From JBFLYH01 sp964630235 (GTDB lineage: Bacteria; Oederibacteriota; JAAXVQ01; JAUVAV01), in NCBI GenBank assembly GCA_964630235.1, contig CAZVUO010000002.1, positions 434,001-498,000 of the forward strand: a stretch of 64,000 nucleotides of DNA, in the 5' to 3' direction. Position 1 is the stretch's first letter. Every line of letters begins with the position of its first letter. The position numbers were made by a program, and so were the translations under genes. The notes below the pieces were generated by a model. The model was not told the origin of the DNA and searched no databases. It saw only the letters and a list, made by a program, of their open reading frames with translations. Shown here one piece after another: positions 7,991-16,702 of the stretch.

Positions 7991-10120
7991 TCAGCGGACA
8001 ATAAAAAGCTTGCCGGTCCTTTTCTCGCGCATGGTTTTGATCACATAAATATAGGCGCCGGAAGCCACTGGGCGCCCTTGCTGATTGGTCATATCCCATA
8101 CCAGCCTGTTCCCGGGATCATCCTTCTGGAATTCCCTCACAAGCCGGCCGTCCACGCTGAAAAGCCGGACATAGGCCTGTCCGGGCAAGTTGATGAACAC
8201 CATCCGGCCGCTCTGGTAGAGGTCGCCGTTGTACGGGTTGGGATACACGATCACGTTGGCCAGGCTGTCCGCGGCCACATTGGGCGTCTGCGTGAACGTC
8301 AGCGTGACCCTGGGAGACGCGGTCGGCGTGGGAGACACGGTGCGCGTGGGCGTGATGGTGAACGTGCGGGTAATGGTCAGGGACGCGGTGCGCGTGGGTG
8401 TGATGGTCGCGGTCCGGGTCACGGTGGCGGTGCGCGTGACCGTCCGCGTGGGCGTGATCGTGAACGTGATTGTGATCGTATCCGTGGGCGTGGCCGTGAG
8501 CTCCGGCGAGATCGTCGAGGTCGGCGTCACCGTGCCCGTGGGCGTGATGGTCGGCGTATCGGTCCAGGTGGGCGTGAGCGTGGGGGTGGGAGAGATGGTG
8601 CTGGTCGGCGTGACCGTGCTGGTCAGGGTCTGCGTGGGCGTGGCCGTAAACGTTGCGGATTCCGTGGCCGTAAGCGTGGCCGTGGCCGTCGGCGTGGCCG
8701 TGCCCGTGGCCGTGTAAGTCGCGGATTCGGTCGCGGTGGGAGATTCGGTGAAGGTCGGGGTCACGGTCGGGGTCGGCGTGGCGGTAGGCGTCGCGCTGGG
8801 CGTGAAGGTCGGCGTGGGCGTGTGGGCGGCCGATACCAGGATAAAATACTGCCCATGGCTCAGGTTCACGGAAGCGGTCCAGATCCCGCCCGCCTCGGTC
8901 ATGGCCACTGGAACCGCGCCGCTGGTGAAATCGGCGTCCGTGTCCGTGTACAGAAACAGGTTGCTGCCCGTAAACGCGGGCAGAGAGGCGCCGGTCACGG
9001 AGATGTTCACCGTGCCGACATCGCCGGCTTCGCGCACGCGCCACTGCCTGGCCAGCCGCAGGGTCCCGGCCGGCGCTCCGGCGGCGGTCCAGGTATTGAC
9101 AGCAGCGCCGTTGTCCCCAAAGCACAGGAATTCCCGGTCCGCGACATCCACCCAGGCTGGCGCGGCATTCGTGCCCTCGTTGTCCGCTTCCAGGGTCAGG
9201 AGCGCGGCGCTGTAAATAGCCTTGGACCTGACCTGCGTCAGGGCCGAGGCGTCGTCCCGGCCGACGCCGGTCAAATGGCTGGCATACGTGCTGTAGCCAA
9301 CCGCGGTCTGCGTGCAAAAAACACTGCCCGCGCTGTCCGTGTAATCCGCCGTCAGGGTAATGCCGTACTTGAGCGCCAGGTAGGACTCCACCCGCTGCCG
9401 TTCCGCCGCGCTGAGCGCGCGGTCGTAGATCACGATCTCGGCCACCCGGCCGTTGAAGAACTCGGTCAAATTGGGCCGGGCGCCGATGCGCTGGCTGACG
9501 GTGCCGTGGTTCCGGTCCGTGGCGCCATCGGTTCCCTGGCTCTGGCTGTTGCAGAAGATCTCCCGGCCGCTTCCTCCGTCGTCATAGCGGTAGCTCCCGA
9601 CAATGGGCACGCCCGCGGCCAGGAGGTTGTCGGCCGAGTGCAGATCGTTGTCCAGCCCCCACCAGGCATCCACCATGTCAAAATCATCCCCGCCGCCGAT
9701 CCAGAACCGCTGGTTCGCGGCCTCGATCCCGCCCGAGGCCACGGGGTGCCAGTTGCCGTTGTTGACGTGGAAAGCCAGGAATCCCGTGTAACTCCCTCCC
9801 CCGCTGGTTAAAGCGCTGTTGGGAAGGTTGATATAGTCGTTGCCGTCGAAATCCACGGCCGGATTGAAGTTCATGCTTTGGGCCTGCCAGTTGGGGTCCG
9901 AGGATACGGAGGTGGAATTGCGGCCGTTCCCTGACTGGTCGGCCCAGGCCGTGACGTTGTTGCTCCCGTCCACGGTGACGCCGGCGTTGGCCTTGTACCA
10001 CACATACAGATTGGTGCTGACCCCGCCCGGAGAGGCGGCCCAGGCGCCATCCGGAACCACGGCCAGGACGACGAACGCCAACAGGCCGCGGTGGATCCAA
10101 ACAGTCCGCGTCCGGACCAT
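7991..10120 (-). CDS. Secreted LamG-like surface protein with Thr-Pro linker and sorting domain
   Basis: Start is ATG 10120, with GGGGAGG 10 nt upstream. The frame is open to a GTG at 10147. A signal peptide (LLAFVVLAVVPDGAWA) precedes a concanavalin/LamG-like domain that opens with NLYVWYKANAGV and ADQSGNGRN and closes with EIVIYDRALSAAERQRVESY, a pattern common in Bacteroidetes-type surface proteins. A second beta domain (to about residue 430) is followed by a Thr-Pro linker of about 190 residues and the C-terminal VIVYPNPYNGDLYQSGR...RTGKLFIVR domain. It likely presents a carbohydrate-binding-type fold at the cell surface. No catalytic motif is recognised. Confidence 0.85.
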   Translation of the reverse strand: MVRTRTVWIHRGLLAFVVLAVVPDGAWAASPGGVSTNLYVWYKANAGVTVDGSNNVTAWADQSGNGRNSTSVSSDPNWQAQSMNFNPAVDFDGNDYINLPNSALTSGGGSYTGFLAFHVNNGNWHPVASGGIEAANQRFWIGGGDDFDMVDAWWGLDNDLHSADNLLAAGVPIVGSYRYDDGGSGREIFCNSQSQGTDGATDRNHGTVSQRIGARPNLTEFFNGRVAEIVIYDRALSAAERQRVESYLALKYGITLTADYTDSAGSVFCTQTAVGYSTYASHLTGVGRDDASALTQVRSKAIYSAALLTLEADNEGTNAAPAWVDVADREFLCFGDNGAAVNTWTAAGAPAGTLRLARQWRVREAGDVGTVNISVTGASLPAFTGSNLFLYTDTDADFTSGAVPVAMTEAGGIWTASVNLSHGQYFILVSAAHTPTPTFTPSATPTATPTPTVTPTFTESPTATESATYTATGTATPTATATLTATESATFTATPTQTLTSTVTPTSTISPTPTLTPTWTDTPTITPTGTVTPTSTISPELTATPTDTITITFTITPTRTVTRTATVTRTATITPTRTASLTITRTFTITPTRTVSPTPTASPRVTLTFTQTPNVAADSLANVIVYPNPYNGDLYQSGRMVFINLPGQAYVRLFSVDGRLVREFQKDDPGNRLVWDMTNQQGRPVASGAYIYVIKTMREKRTGKLFIVR

Positions 10121-10213
10121 ATGCAGCCAGCCTCCCCTGCCGATCACGTCAGATTTCCCTCCGCTGCTGTTCTATCAGGCCTGCCGCAGCCGGCCAGAAC
10201 CCGCTGTCCCCGT

Positions 10214-12145
10214 CTAGCGCATGATGAAGATCTTGCCGGTCTTCCGCTCCCGGATGGTTTTCAGCACGTAGAGATACGGCCCCGAGGCCACCGGACGGCC
10301 CTGCCGGTTCTTGAGGTCCCAGGCCAGCCGGTTCCCGGAATCATCCTTCCTGTATTCCGCCACCAGCTGGCCGTCCAGCGTGTAAATCCGCAGGATCACC
10401 TGGCTGGGCAGCTGGATGAACGTGATCTGGCCGCTCAGGTTGAGGTCCCCGCGGTAGGGGTTGGGATACACGATCACGCTGGCCAGGTCATCGGCGGCAA
10501 TGTTGGGCGTATGCGTGGGCGTGGCCGTAACCACGGGCGAGGCGGTCGGGGTGGCGGTCACGGTCAGCGTGGGCGTGATGGTGGAGGTGCGGGTCCTGGT
10601 CGGCGAGACGGTCAGCGTGGGCGTGATGGTGAACGTCCGGGTCAGGGTCGGGGTCGCGGTGCGCGTGGGGCTGGCGGTCGAGGTCAGGGTGATGGTGGGC
10701 GTGCGCGTGGCTGACCAGGTGGCCGTGACCGAGGGGGTCGCCGATGCCGTGACCGTGGGCGTGGCCGTGAACGTGCCGGTCGCGGTCGGGGTAATCGTGA
10801 AGGTCACGGTAACCGTGTCCGTGGGCGTGGCCGTGTAGGGCGGCGTGTGCGTGCGCGTGGGGGTAATGGTGGAGGTTTCGGTAATCGTGGGTGTGGCGGT
10901 AAAAGTCGGCGTGGGCGTGAACGTGGGAGTGCTGGTGCAGGTCGGCGTGGCGGTGGTTGTGACGGTGAAGGTCAGCGTTTCCGTAACGGTCGCCGTGGCC
11001 GTATCGGTCGGCGTTTCCGTGGGTGTCGCGGTAAAGGTCCACGTTTCCGTGACGGTCGCCGTGGCCGTATCGGTCGGCGTTTCCGTGGATGTCGCGGTAA
11101 AGGTCCGCGTTTCCGTGGCCGTGGCTGTCGCCGTATCGGTCGGCGTTTCCGTGGGCGTCGCCGTATCGGTTGCCGACTCCGTGGCCGTGGCTGTCGCCGT
11201 GTCCGTCGGCGTTTCCGTGGGCGTCGCCGTATCGGTTGCCGACTCCGTGGCCGTGGCTGTCGCCGTATCGGTCGGCGTCTCGGTGGGCGTCGCCGTATCG
11301 GTTGCCGACTCCGTAGCCGTAGCCGTGGCCGTATCGGTCGGCGTTTCCGTGGACGTCGCGGTAAAGGTCCGCGTTTCCGTGGCCGTAGGTGAAGCAGTAT
11401 CCGTGGGCGTCTCCGAGGGCGTTCCGGTAAACGTCGCCGAGTGGGTCGCGGTCGGCGATTCGGTGAAAGTCGGCGTGGACGTATTCGTCGGTGTCTGTGT
11501 AAACGTTTCCGTGACCGTGGGCGTTGGCGTCGGCGTGCCGGTAGGCGTGGACGTGACCGTCACGGTCGGGGTCACGGTGAAAGACGGCGTCCGCGTCGGC
11601 GTGAAGGTGGGAGTGGGCAGAATTTCGGTAGCATAAAGGCAAAGGCGGTAATCGGCGTTGGAATCGCGGGATCCAAACGGATTCAAAAAAGTGCCGTAGG
11701 CAATATTATGACCGACCATTTTATAATTATTTGTGTCGTCATAATAGCGGATCATGACTTGATTGTTGTCATCGTCGCTTTGCAGGGCCAACCAGTAGGT
11801 ACTGCCGCTGGCGACGCTGGTGGAAGGGATCACGAATTCGTTCCAGCCGGCCGCCAAAAGCTGGGAGGCACTCTGGTTTAAGAGGGCGCCGGGTGTGTCT
11901 GCGGCCTGGTTGGCGTAAATGGCCACCATGCCCCTGTCATTACTGCCCCCGGCCGACAGATAAATAAAAATGCGGTTGACGGCGCCGCTGGCTCCGCACA
12001 CAAACTGCACGCCCCGGTAGCGTCCGTAGGCAAGATAAGCGTTATAATCACCGGTGCCGGTTTCACCAAACGTGACAGCCCAGCTCGCGGAGAAACTGAC
12101 CAGCAGTAAAAAAGCCGCCGCCAAAGCGGTTTTGGCACCCCTCAT
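10214..12145 (-). CDS. Secreted surface protein with long Thr-rich repeat linker and sorting domain
   Basis: ATG at 12145 starts a signal peptide (ALAAAFLLLVSFSASWA). About 165 residues of an unassigned beta-rich domain follow (VTFGETGTGDYN..., containing GSTYWLALQSDDDNNQ), then an exceptionally long Thr/Pro/Ala/Glu linker of about 350 residues built on 22-residue repeats, and the C-terminal VIVYPNPYRGDLNLSGQ...KTGKIFIMR domain. TAG is the stop. The N-terminal domain is closely related to that of the interrupted gene at 12185-13690. The linker is probably extended and possibly glycosylated. The function of the head domain is not known. Confidence 0.8.
   Translation of the reverse strand: MRGAKTALAAAFLLLVSFSASWAVTFGETGTGDYNAYLAYGRYRGVQFVCGASGAVNRIFIYLSAGGSNDRGMVAIYANQAADTPGALLNQSASQLLAAGWNEFVIPSTSVASGSTYWLALQSDDDNNQVMIRYYDDTNNYKMVGHNIAYGTFLNPFGSRDSNADYRLCLYATEILPTPTFTPTRTPSFTVTPTVTVTSTPTGTPTPTPTVTETFTQTPTNTSTPTFTESPTATHSATFTGTPSETPTDTASPTATETRTFTATSTETPTDTATATATESATDTATPTETPTDTATATATESATDTATPTETPTDTATATATESATDTATPTETPTDTATATATETRTFTATSTETPTDTATATVTETWTFTATPTETPTDTATATVTETLTFTVTTTATPTCTSTPTFTPTPTFTATPTITETSTITPTRTHTPPYTATPTDTVTVTFTITPTATGTFTATPTVTASATPSVTATWSATRTPTITLTSTASPTRTATPTLTRTFTITPTLTVSPTRTRTSTITPTLTVTATPTASPVVTATPTHTPNIAADDLASVIVYPNPYRGDLNLSGQITFIQLPSQVILRIYTLDGQLVAEYRKDDSGNRLAWDLKNRQGRPVASGPYLYVLKTIRERKTGKIFIMR
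10979..11375. repeat. 66-bp tandem repeat array inside a coding region
   Basis: Six consecutive 66-bp units, beginning near 10979, 11045, 11111, 11178, 11244 and 11310, encode 22-residue Thr-rich repeats (TDTATPTETPTDTATATATE type) of the linker in the gene at 10214-12145. The three units from 11112 to 11309 are almost identical, so the array looks recently expanded. The outer units are more diverged. Confidence 0.85.
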
Positions 12146-12184
12146 GGATCCCCCCTTGTATCCACAGTCTCTCCCCCGGCCGGC

Positions 12185-13690
12185 TCAGCGCATGATGAAA
12201 ATCTTACCGGTCTTTTTCTCCCGCGTGGTTTTGAGCACATAGAGATACGGCCCCGAAGCCACCGGACGGCCCTGCCGGTTGGTCAGGTCCCACACCAGCC
12301 GGTTTCCCGGATCGTCCTTCCTGAATTCCGCCACCAGCTGGCCGTCCAGGCTGTAGATGCGCAGGATCACCTGGCTGGGCAGCTGGATGAACACAATTTG
12401 CCCGCGCGAATTGAGGTCTCCCCGGTAGGGATTGGGATACACGGTCACGTGGTCCAGGTTGGGCGCCGAGACATCCGGTGTGTACGTGGGCGTGGCTGTC
12501 ACCCGGGGCGAATGCGTCGGCGTGGGCGAGACCGTCAGCGTGGGCGTGATGGTGGAGGTGCGGGTGATGGTCGGCGTGGCCGTGCGCGTGGGCGTGATCG
12601 TGAAGGTCGGGGTCCGCGTGCGCGTGGGCGTCACGGTCCGCGTGCGTGTGATGGTATAGGTGATCGTGATCGTGTCCGTGGGCGTGGCCGTGTAGGGCGG
12701 CGTGTGCGTGCGCGTAGGGGTGATCGTGAACGTTTGGGTAATGGTCGGCGTGGCGGTAAACGTCGGTGAGTGCGTGCGCGTCCGGGTGATCGTGAACGTC
12801 GGGGTGGCCGTGCGCGTAGCTGTGCGCGTGAACGTGGGAGTCGCCGTGGGCGAATGCGTACGCGTGGGCGTGGCCGTGCGCGTGAACGTGGGGGTCGCGG
12901 ATTCCGTGAAAGTCGGCGACTCGGTGAACGTGGGTGTCACGGTCCGCGTCGGCGTGGCCGTGGGCGTCGGCGTGAACGTCGGCGAATCTTCCGGGGTATT
13001 GGTGACCGTGGACGTCGGCGATGCGGTTCGCGTCGGCGTAGCCGTGGGCGTGGGCGTGAATGTCGGAGAATCCTGCGGTGTGGGAGTAACCGTAAAGGTC
13101 GGGGTTATGGTAAAGGAAGGCGTGCGCGTGGACGTGAAGGTCGGGGTCGGGAGGATTTCCGTGGCGTACATGCAAAACCGCCGGTCCCAGGTTTGCGTAA
13201 TGGTGCCAAAAGGATCGGGGAAAGTTCCATAACTCATATCATCGCCTTTGGAACGGTTCGCATTGCCGTCCGGATCATAAGCTCTTAGAACAACCTGGTT
13301 ATTGCTGTCATTCGTCTGCATTGAAATCCAATAAGTGGTTCCGCTGGCGACGGATACGGAATTGATCTCGAAAATATTCCAGCCTGTTGTCAGCACCTGT
13401 GAGCTGCTTTGCGAGAGCAGAGCCCCCGGTATATTTAAACCTCCGCTTGCATATAAAGCCATGCGTCCTTCGTCCCCGGAACCGGGATCGGAGATGTACA
13501 TAAGAAGTCGGTTGACAGATCCGGTCGCACCGCAGATAAATTGGGTTGCGCGCTGACGGCCATCCAGATTCGTCCAGCCAGAATCCCCTGTTCCTGTCTC
13601 CCCAAAAGTCACCGCCTAGGCGGACACGGCAGGCGCGAGGAAAAATATCCCTATCAAAGCTATTTGGCCAATAGCACTGTTCAACTTCAT
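12185..13690 (-). pseudogene. Secreted surface protein gene interrupted by an in-frame TAG after the signal peptide
   Basis: ATG at 13690 has GAGGAG 8 nt upstream and encodes a signal peptide (LNSAIGQIALIGIFFLAPAV). Codon 25 is TAG (13616-13618). The same frame then continues without a break for 476 codons (AVTFGETGTGDSGW...), through an N-terminal domain like that of the gene at 10214-12145, a Thr-Pro linker and the C-terminal VTVYPNPYRGDLNSRGQ...KTGKIFIMR domain. In the paralogue the residue at the TAG position is Trp, so a single TGG-to-TAG change explains the break. Either a recent nonsense mutation, a sequence error or read-through; the rest of the gene looks intact. Without read-through only a bare signal peptide would be made. 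Confidence 0.8.
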
Positions 13691-13717
13691 GGAAAGACTC
13701 CTCGGTTTATTGCACCC

Positions 13718-13732
13718 TAAGTATATCAAATT
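13718..13732 (-). promoter_or_regulatory. AT-rich promoter-like motif shared by two surface-protein genes
   Basis: On the minus strand this reads AATTTGATATACTTA and contains the -10-like hexamer TATACT, 28 nt before the ATG at 13690. A nearly identical motif (ATTTGATATACTTA) lies at 15853-15866, 43 nt before the ATG at 15810. No good -35 box is at the standard distance in either. Shared regulation is an inference. Confidence 0.35.
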
Positions 13733-13981
13733 ATCACAAAGATTTCCTAACTATTGGATGTAAATTAGAATATTATTTGGCAGTAATTTATGCATATTTT
13801 CGAAAATAGATAAAAATTAAACACAATCAACCCAAAAAATCCCGTTCACTGCCTCCAGGAAATTCCCCGGGATTCAGCACCCGCAGGACCCGCCAGCTGG
13901 GAATGGAATTACGTTGCTGAGGGAGGGAGAGCGCAGGCCAAAGGCATGCCAGAAGGGTATTTTAGTCCAGAGAGGATCCCA

Positions 13982-14119
13982 CTAGCAGGCTGCTGAAAAA
14001 CCCTCATAGATTCATTTAGCAGCCTGTTACCCCTTGAAATATCCCTGATATTTCAAGGGGTATTCCACGCTGCGCGGACGAAAAAGGCCGCTCTGCGGGC
14101 TTTTTCATCAGCCTGCTAG
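13982..14119. mobile_element. MITE-like element with terminal inverted repeats
   Basis: The ends, 13982-14000 (CTAGCAGGCTGCTGAAAAA) and 14101-14119, are inverted repeats differing at one position. Inside is a perfect 15-bp hairpin (14029-14043 with 14047-14061; ACCCCTTGAAATATC) and a second GC-rich hairpin. No coding capacity. The element is about 138 bp. A decayed relative lies at 7819-7940. It sits between two surface-protein genes. 13733-13981 holds nothing else recognisable (AT-rich, then unassigned). Confidence 0.75.
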
Positions 14120-14127
14120 AAAATATT

Positions 14128-15810
14128 TTACTTGGCGAGGATGATCTTTCCGGTTTTTTGCTCGCGGTCAGTCTTGAGGATATAAACGTAGATGCCCGAG
14201 GCCACGGTTTTACCCCGGTTGTTCCGCAGGTCCCAGAGCGCCCGGTTGCCAGGATCGCTTTTCTGGATCTCCCGCACCAGCTTACCCTCCAAATTATAAA
14301 CCCTGATCAAAACCCGCGCTGGCAGGTTGAAAAAGACCACCTGCTCGCGGGTATTGAATTCCCCCCGGTAAGGGTTGGGATAGAGAATCACTCCCGAAAG
14401 GTCCGAAGCGGCCACGTTGATGGTCGGCGATGGAGTCAAGGTGGGCGACGCGGTTGGGGTCGGAGAGACCGTGCTGGTCGGCGTGATGGTCGAGGTGGGT
14501 GTGATCGTGCGGGTCGGGGTAATGGTCCGGGTCGGGGTAATGGTCAGGGTGGGCGAAATAGTGCTGGTCAGGGTGATCGTGCGGGTGGGGGTAATGGTTG
14601 GCGTCGGAAGCGGCGTGGTGGTGATCGTTAGCGTGAACGTTTGGGTGACCGTCGCGGTGGGGGTAATGGTGTAGGTCCGGGTCTGCGTGGGCGTGACCGT
14701 GGGCGTGTAACGCCCCTGCTCGGCCTCCACCTGGCAGAAAGTGCCCGGCGAGCTTTGGTTTTTATACTCCGTGGAGATCCAGGCATTGGACCGGGGCACA
14801 CTGCAGATCCGGACCTCGTCCATCCGGCCGTTGAGAAAGCGGTCATTGGGGAAGTCGCTGTTCCCCCCCAGCAGGACGTTCTCGCCGGTATTGTTGATAC
14901 TGCTGGCCGTGTCCACATCGGTCTGCTTCACGCCGTTGACGAACAGGGACACCTCGTTGCTGGCGGTCCGGTCATAGCGGCCGACCGTGTGGTACCACGT
15001 ATTGATGTTCAAATTGTTGTTGCTGTTGGCCTCGCGCCAATCCGAATCATAGATGATGAACTGCACGCGGTTGTCGCCGGCGTTGCCGCGCTTTTGCAGC
15101 AGGTACTGCTGGTCGCCCTTGGTTAGGTAATCTTGAAAGGTCGACCCGGAGAGCGTGTTGAACCAGACCCAGGCCTGCACGGTAAGGGAATTGTTGCCCG
15201 CGATATCGAGCGCGGTGGGCTCTAAAAAATCCGCCACATCGTAGCTGCCGTCGAAATCCTGGGCACCCTGGATGACGCCCAGCAGGCGGCTGGGCAGGTC
15301 GTTTGTGATCCCCGGCGTTCCACCGTCGTTGTTGTTGGCCGTGCTGTCCTGAAAATCCCCGGAAGCCTCTTCCAGGTGCCAGACGCCGGCGAAGCCGTTG
15401 CTCCAGGTGGCCGTGGAGTTGGGTTTGTTCGCTCCGACATTGCCGTAGTACATGAAAATAACCGTGTCCGTGGCGTCGGCAAGGGCCGGCACTTTAACCC
15501 AAACCTCCAGCAGGCTGGAGCCGGCGTTAAAGACCACCACCTCCCGCGCCAGTTCCGTGTCTTCGGCACCATTGGTGAAGATAATGTCCATGTTGTCCAC
15601 AATGGATTTTTGCACGTGAGAAAAAAATGCGGAGTCCAGGTTGGCCTGCGTGATGAGCACTGGAAAATCGGTGAGATTGCCGTCCACCTGGCTGTTCTGG
15701 ATCACGATCCTGCGTTTGTACTCAAAATCCGCATCAAACCAGGCAGCGTGGGCCAGGCCAGGGCCGGCCAGAAAAAACAGCAGGATAATAAAGGCTTTTT
15801 TTTCGAACAT
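14128..15810 (-). CDS. DUF2341/LamG surface protein with Thr-Pro linker and sorting domain
   Basis: ATG at 15810 opens a signal peptide (KKAFIILLFFLAGPGLAHA). The frame is open to a TTG at 15828. A DUF2341-type domain (WFDADFEYKRRIVIQNSQV; VFMYYGNVGAN-like block) is followed by a LamG/concanavalin-like domain (VWHLEEASGDFQDSTANNND ... INTWYHTVGRYD ... FLNGRMDEVRICSVPRSNAW). A Thr-Pro linker of about 90 residues follows, then the C-terminal VILYPNPYRGEFNTREQ...KTGKIILAK domain. These domains together are typical of secreted carbohydrate- or surface-binding proteins. No enzyme signature seen. Confidence 0.85.
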   Translation of the reverse strand: MFEKKAFIILLFFLAGPGLAHAAWFDADFEYKRRIVIQNSQVDGNLTDFPVLITQANLDSAFFSHVQKSIVDNMDIIFTNGAEDTELAREVVVFNAGSSLLEVWVKVPALADATDTVIFMYYGNVGANKPNSTATWSNGFAGVWHLEEASGDFQDSTANNNDGGTPGITNDLPSRLLGVIQGAQDFDGSYDVADFLEPTALDIAGNNSLTVQAWVWFNTLSGSTFQDYLTKGDQQYLLQKRGNAGDNRVQFIIYDSDWREANSNNNLNINTWYHTVGRYDRTASNEVSLFVNGVKQTDVDTASSINNTGENVLLGGNSDFPNDRFLNGRMDEVRICSVPRSNAWISTEYKNQSSPGTFCQVEAEQGRYTPTVTPTQTRTYTITPTATVTQTFTLTITTTPLPTPTITPTRTITLTSTISPTLTITPTRTITPTRTITPTSTITPTSTVSPTPTASPTLTPSPTINVAASDLSGVILYPNPYRGEFNTREQVVFFNLPARVLIRVYNLEGKLVREIQKSDPGNRALWDLRNNRGKTVASGIYVYILKTDREQKTGKIILAK

Positions 15811-15852
15811 GATAGCCGCGATTCCCAAATAGAAAATAATAAACGCCTAATT

Positions 15853-15866
15853 TAAGTATATCAAAT
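15853..15866 (-). promoter_or_regulatory. Promoter-like motif upstream of the surface-protein gene ending at 15810
   Basis: Reads ATTTGATATACTTA on the minus strand, matching the motif at 13718-13732. TATACT is a plausible -10. The 130-nt gap 15811-15940 is AT-rich and holds no gene. Confidence 0.35.
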
Positions 15867-15940
15867 AACTTTCTAAAATATAAGACAAAATATCTGGCTT
15901 GTTCCGGCAGGAACTGCTCTCAATAGGTGCGAGGCTTTCG

Positions 15941-16702
15941 CTAGAGTGTAAATTTTTCCCCCAGGTAAATTTCCCTGGCTTTTTTACTGGTGGCGAGCTG
16001 TTTGGCTGAACCGGACAGAAGAATTTTTCCTTCATACAAGATATAAGCCCGGTCAGTAATGGACAGCGTTTCGCGGACATTATGGTCCGTGATGATAATT
16101 CCGATGCCCCGGCGCTTGAGCTGCCGGATGATGTTCTGGATATCCAGCACCGCGATCGGGTCCACGCCCACGAACGGTTCATCGAGCAGAATGAAAGCCG
16201 GCTCCAGCACCAGGGCGCGGGTGATTTCCAGGCGCCGGCGCTCTCCGCCGGACAGGGTATAAGCCTTCTGCTGGCGCAAGTGGGAGATGTTCAGCTCATC
16301 CAGCAGCTTGTTCAGCCGGCGGGTCTGCTCTTCCTTGCCCAGCCGGAGCGTCTCCAGAATGGCCAGCAGGTTCTCTTCCACCGTGAGTTTCCTGAATACC
16401 GAGGATTCCTGGGAAAGATAGGAGATGCCGAGACGCGCCCTGCGGTACATGGGCAGCTGGGTGATGTCTTCGCTGGTCCGGCCGGGATAGTGCAGCAGAA
16501 TGCGCCCGCTCTCGGGCCGGATCATGCCGACCACCATATAGAATGTGGTGGTCTTGCCCGCGCCGTTGGGTCCGAGCAGACCCACGATCTCCCCGCGTTT
16601 GACGTCGAGGCTGACCTGGTTGACCACGCGCTTGCGCCGGTACATCTTCACCAGGTCTTCGGTGGTCAGGGCCGAGGGGCCGGTCCATTTCTGTGGCTTC
16701 AT
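15941..16702 (-). CDS. lptB: LPS export ABC transporter ATP-binding protein
   Basis: 253 residues. Walker A GPNGAGKTT, signature LSGGERRRLEITRAL, Walker B ILLDEPFVGVDPIAV and the H-loop TDHNVRETL are all present; the DEPFVGVDP variant is characteristic of LptB. It powers extraction of lipopolysaccharide from the inner membrane together with LptF/LptG, which are not in this window. Its ATG overlaps the lptA stop by 4 nt, so it is the last gene of the overlapping envelope operon. The N-terminus has about 10 extra residues (MKPQKWTGPS). Confidence 0.96.
   Translation of the reverse strand: MKPQKWTGPSALTTEDLVKMYRRKRVVNQVSLDVKRGEIVGLLGPNGAGKTTTFYMVVGMIRPESGRILLHYPGRTSEDITQLPMYRRARLGISYLSQESSVFRKLTVEENLLAILETLRLGKEEQTRRLNKLLDELNISHLRQQKAYTLSGGERRRLEITRALVLEPAFILLDEPFVGVDPIAVLDIQNIIRQLKRRGIGIIITDHNVRETLSITDRAYILYEGKILLSGSAKQLATSKKAREIYLGEKFTL

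Noticed and set aside
10979..11375. CRISPR-like array
   Set aside because: The units are contiguous with no unique spacers and lie in frame in a coding sequence.
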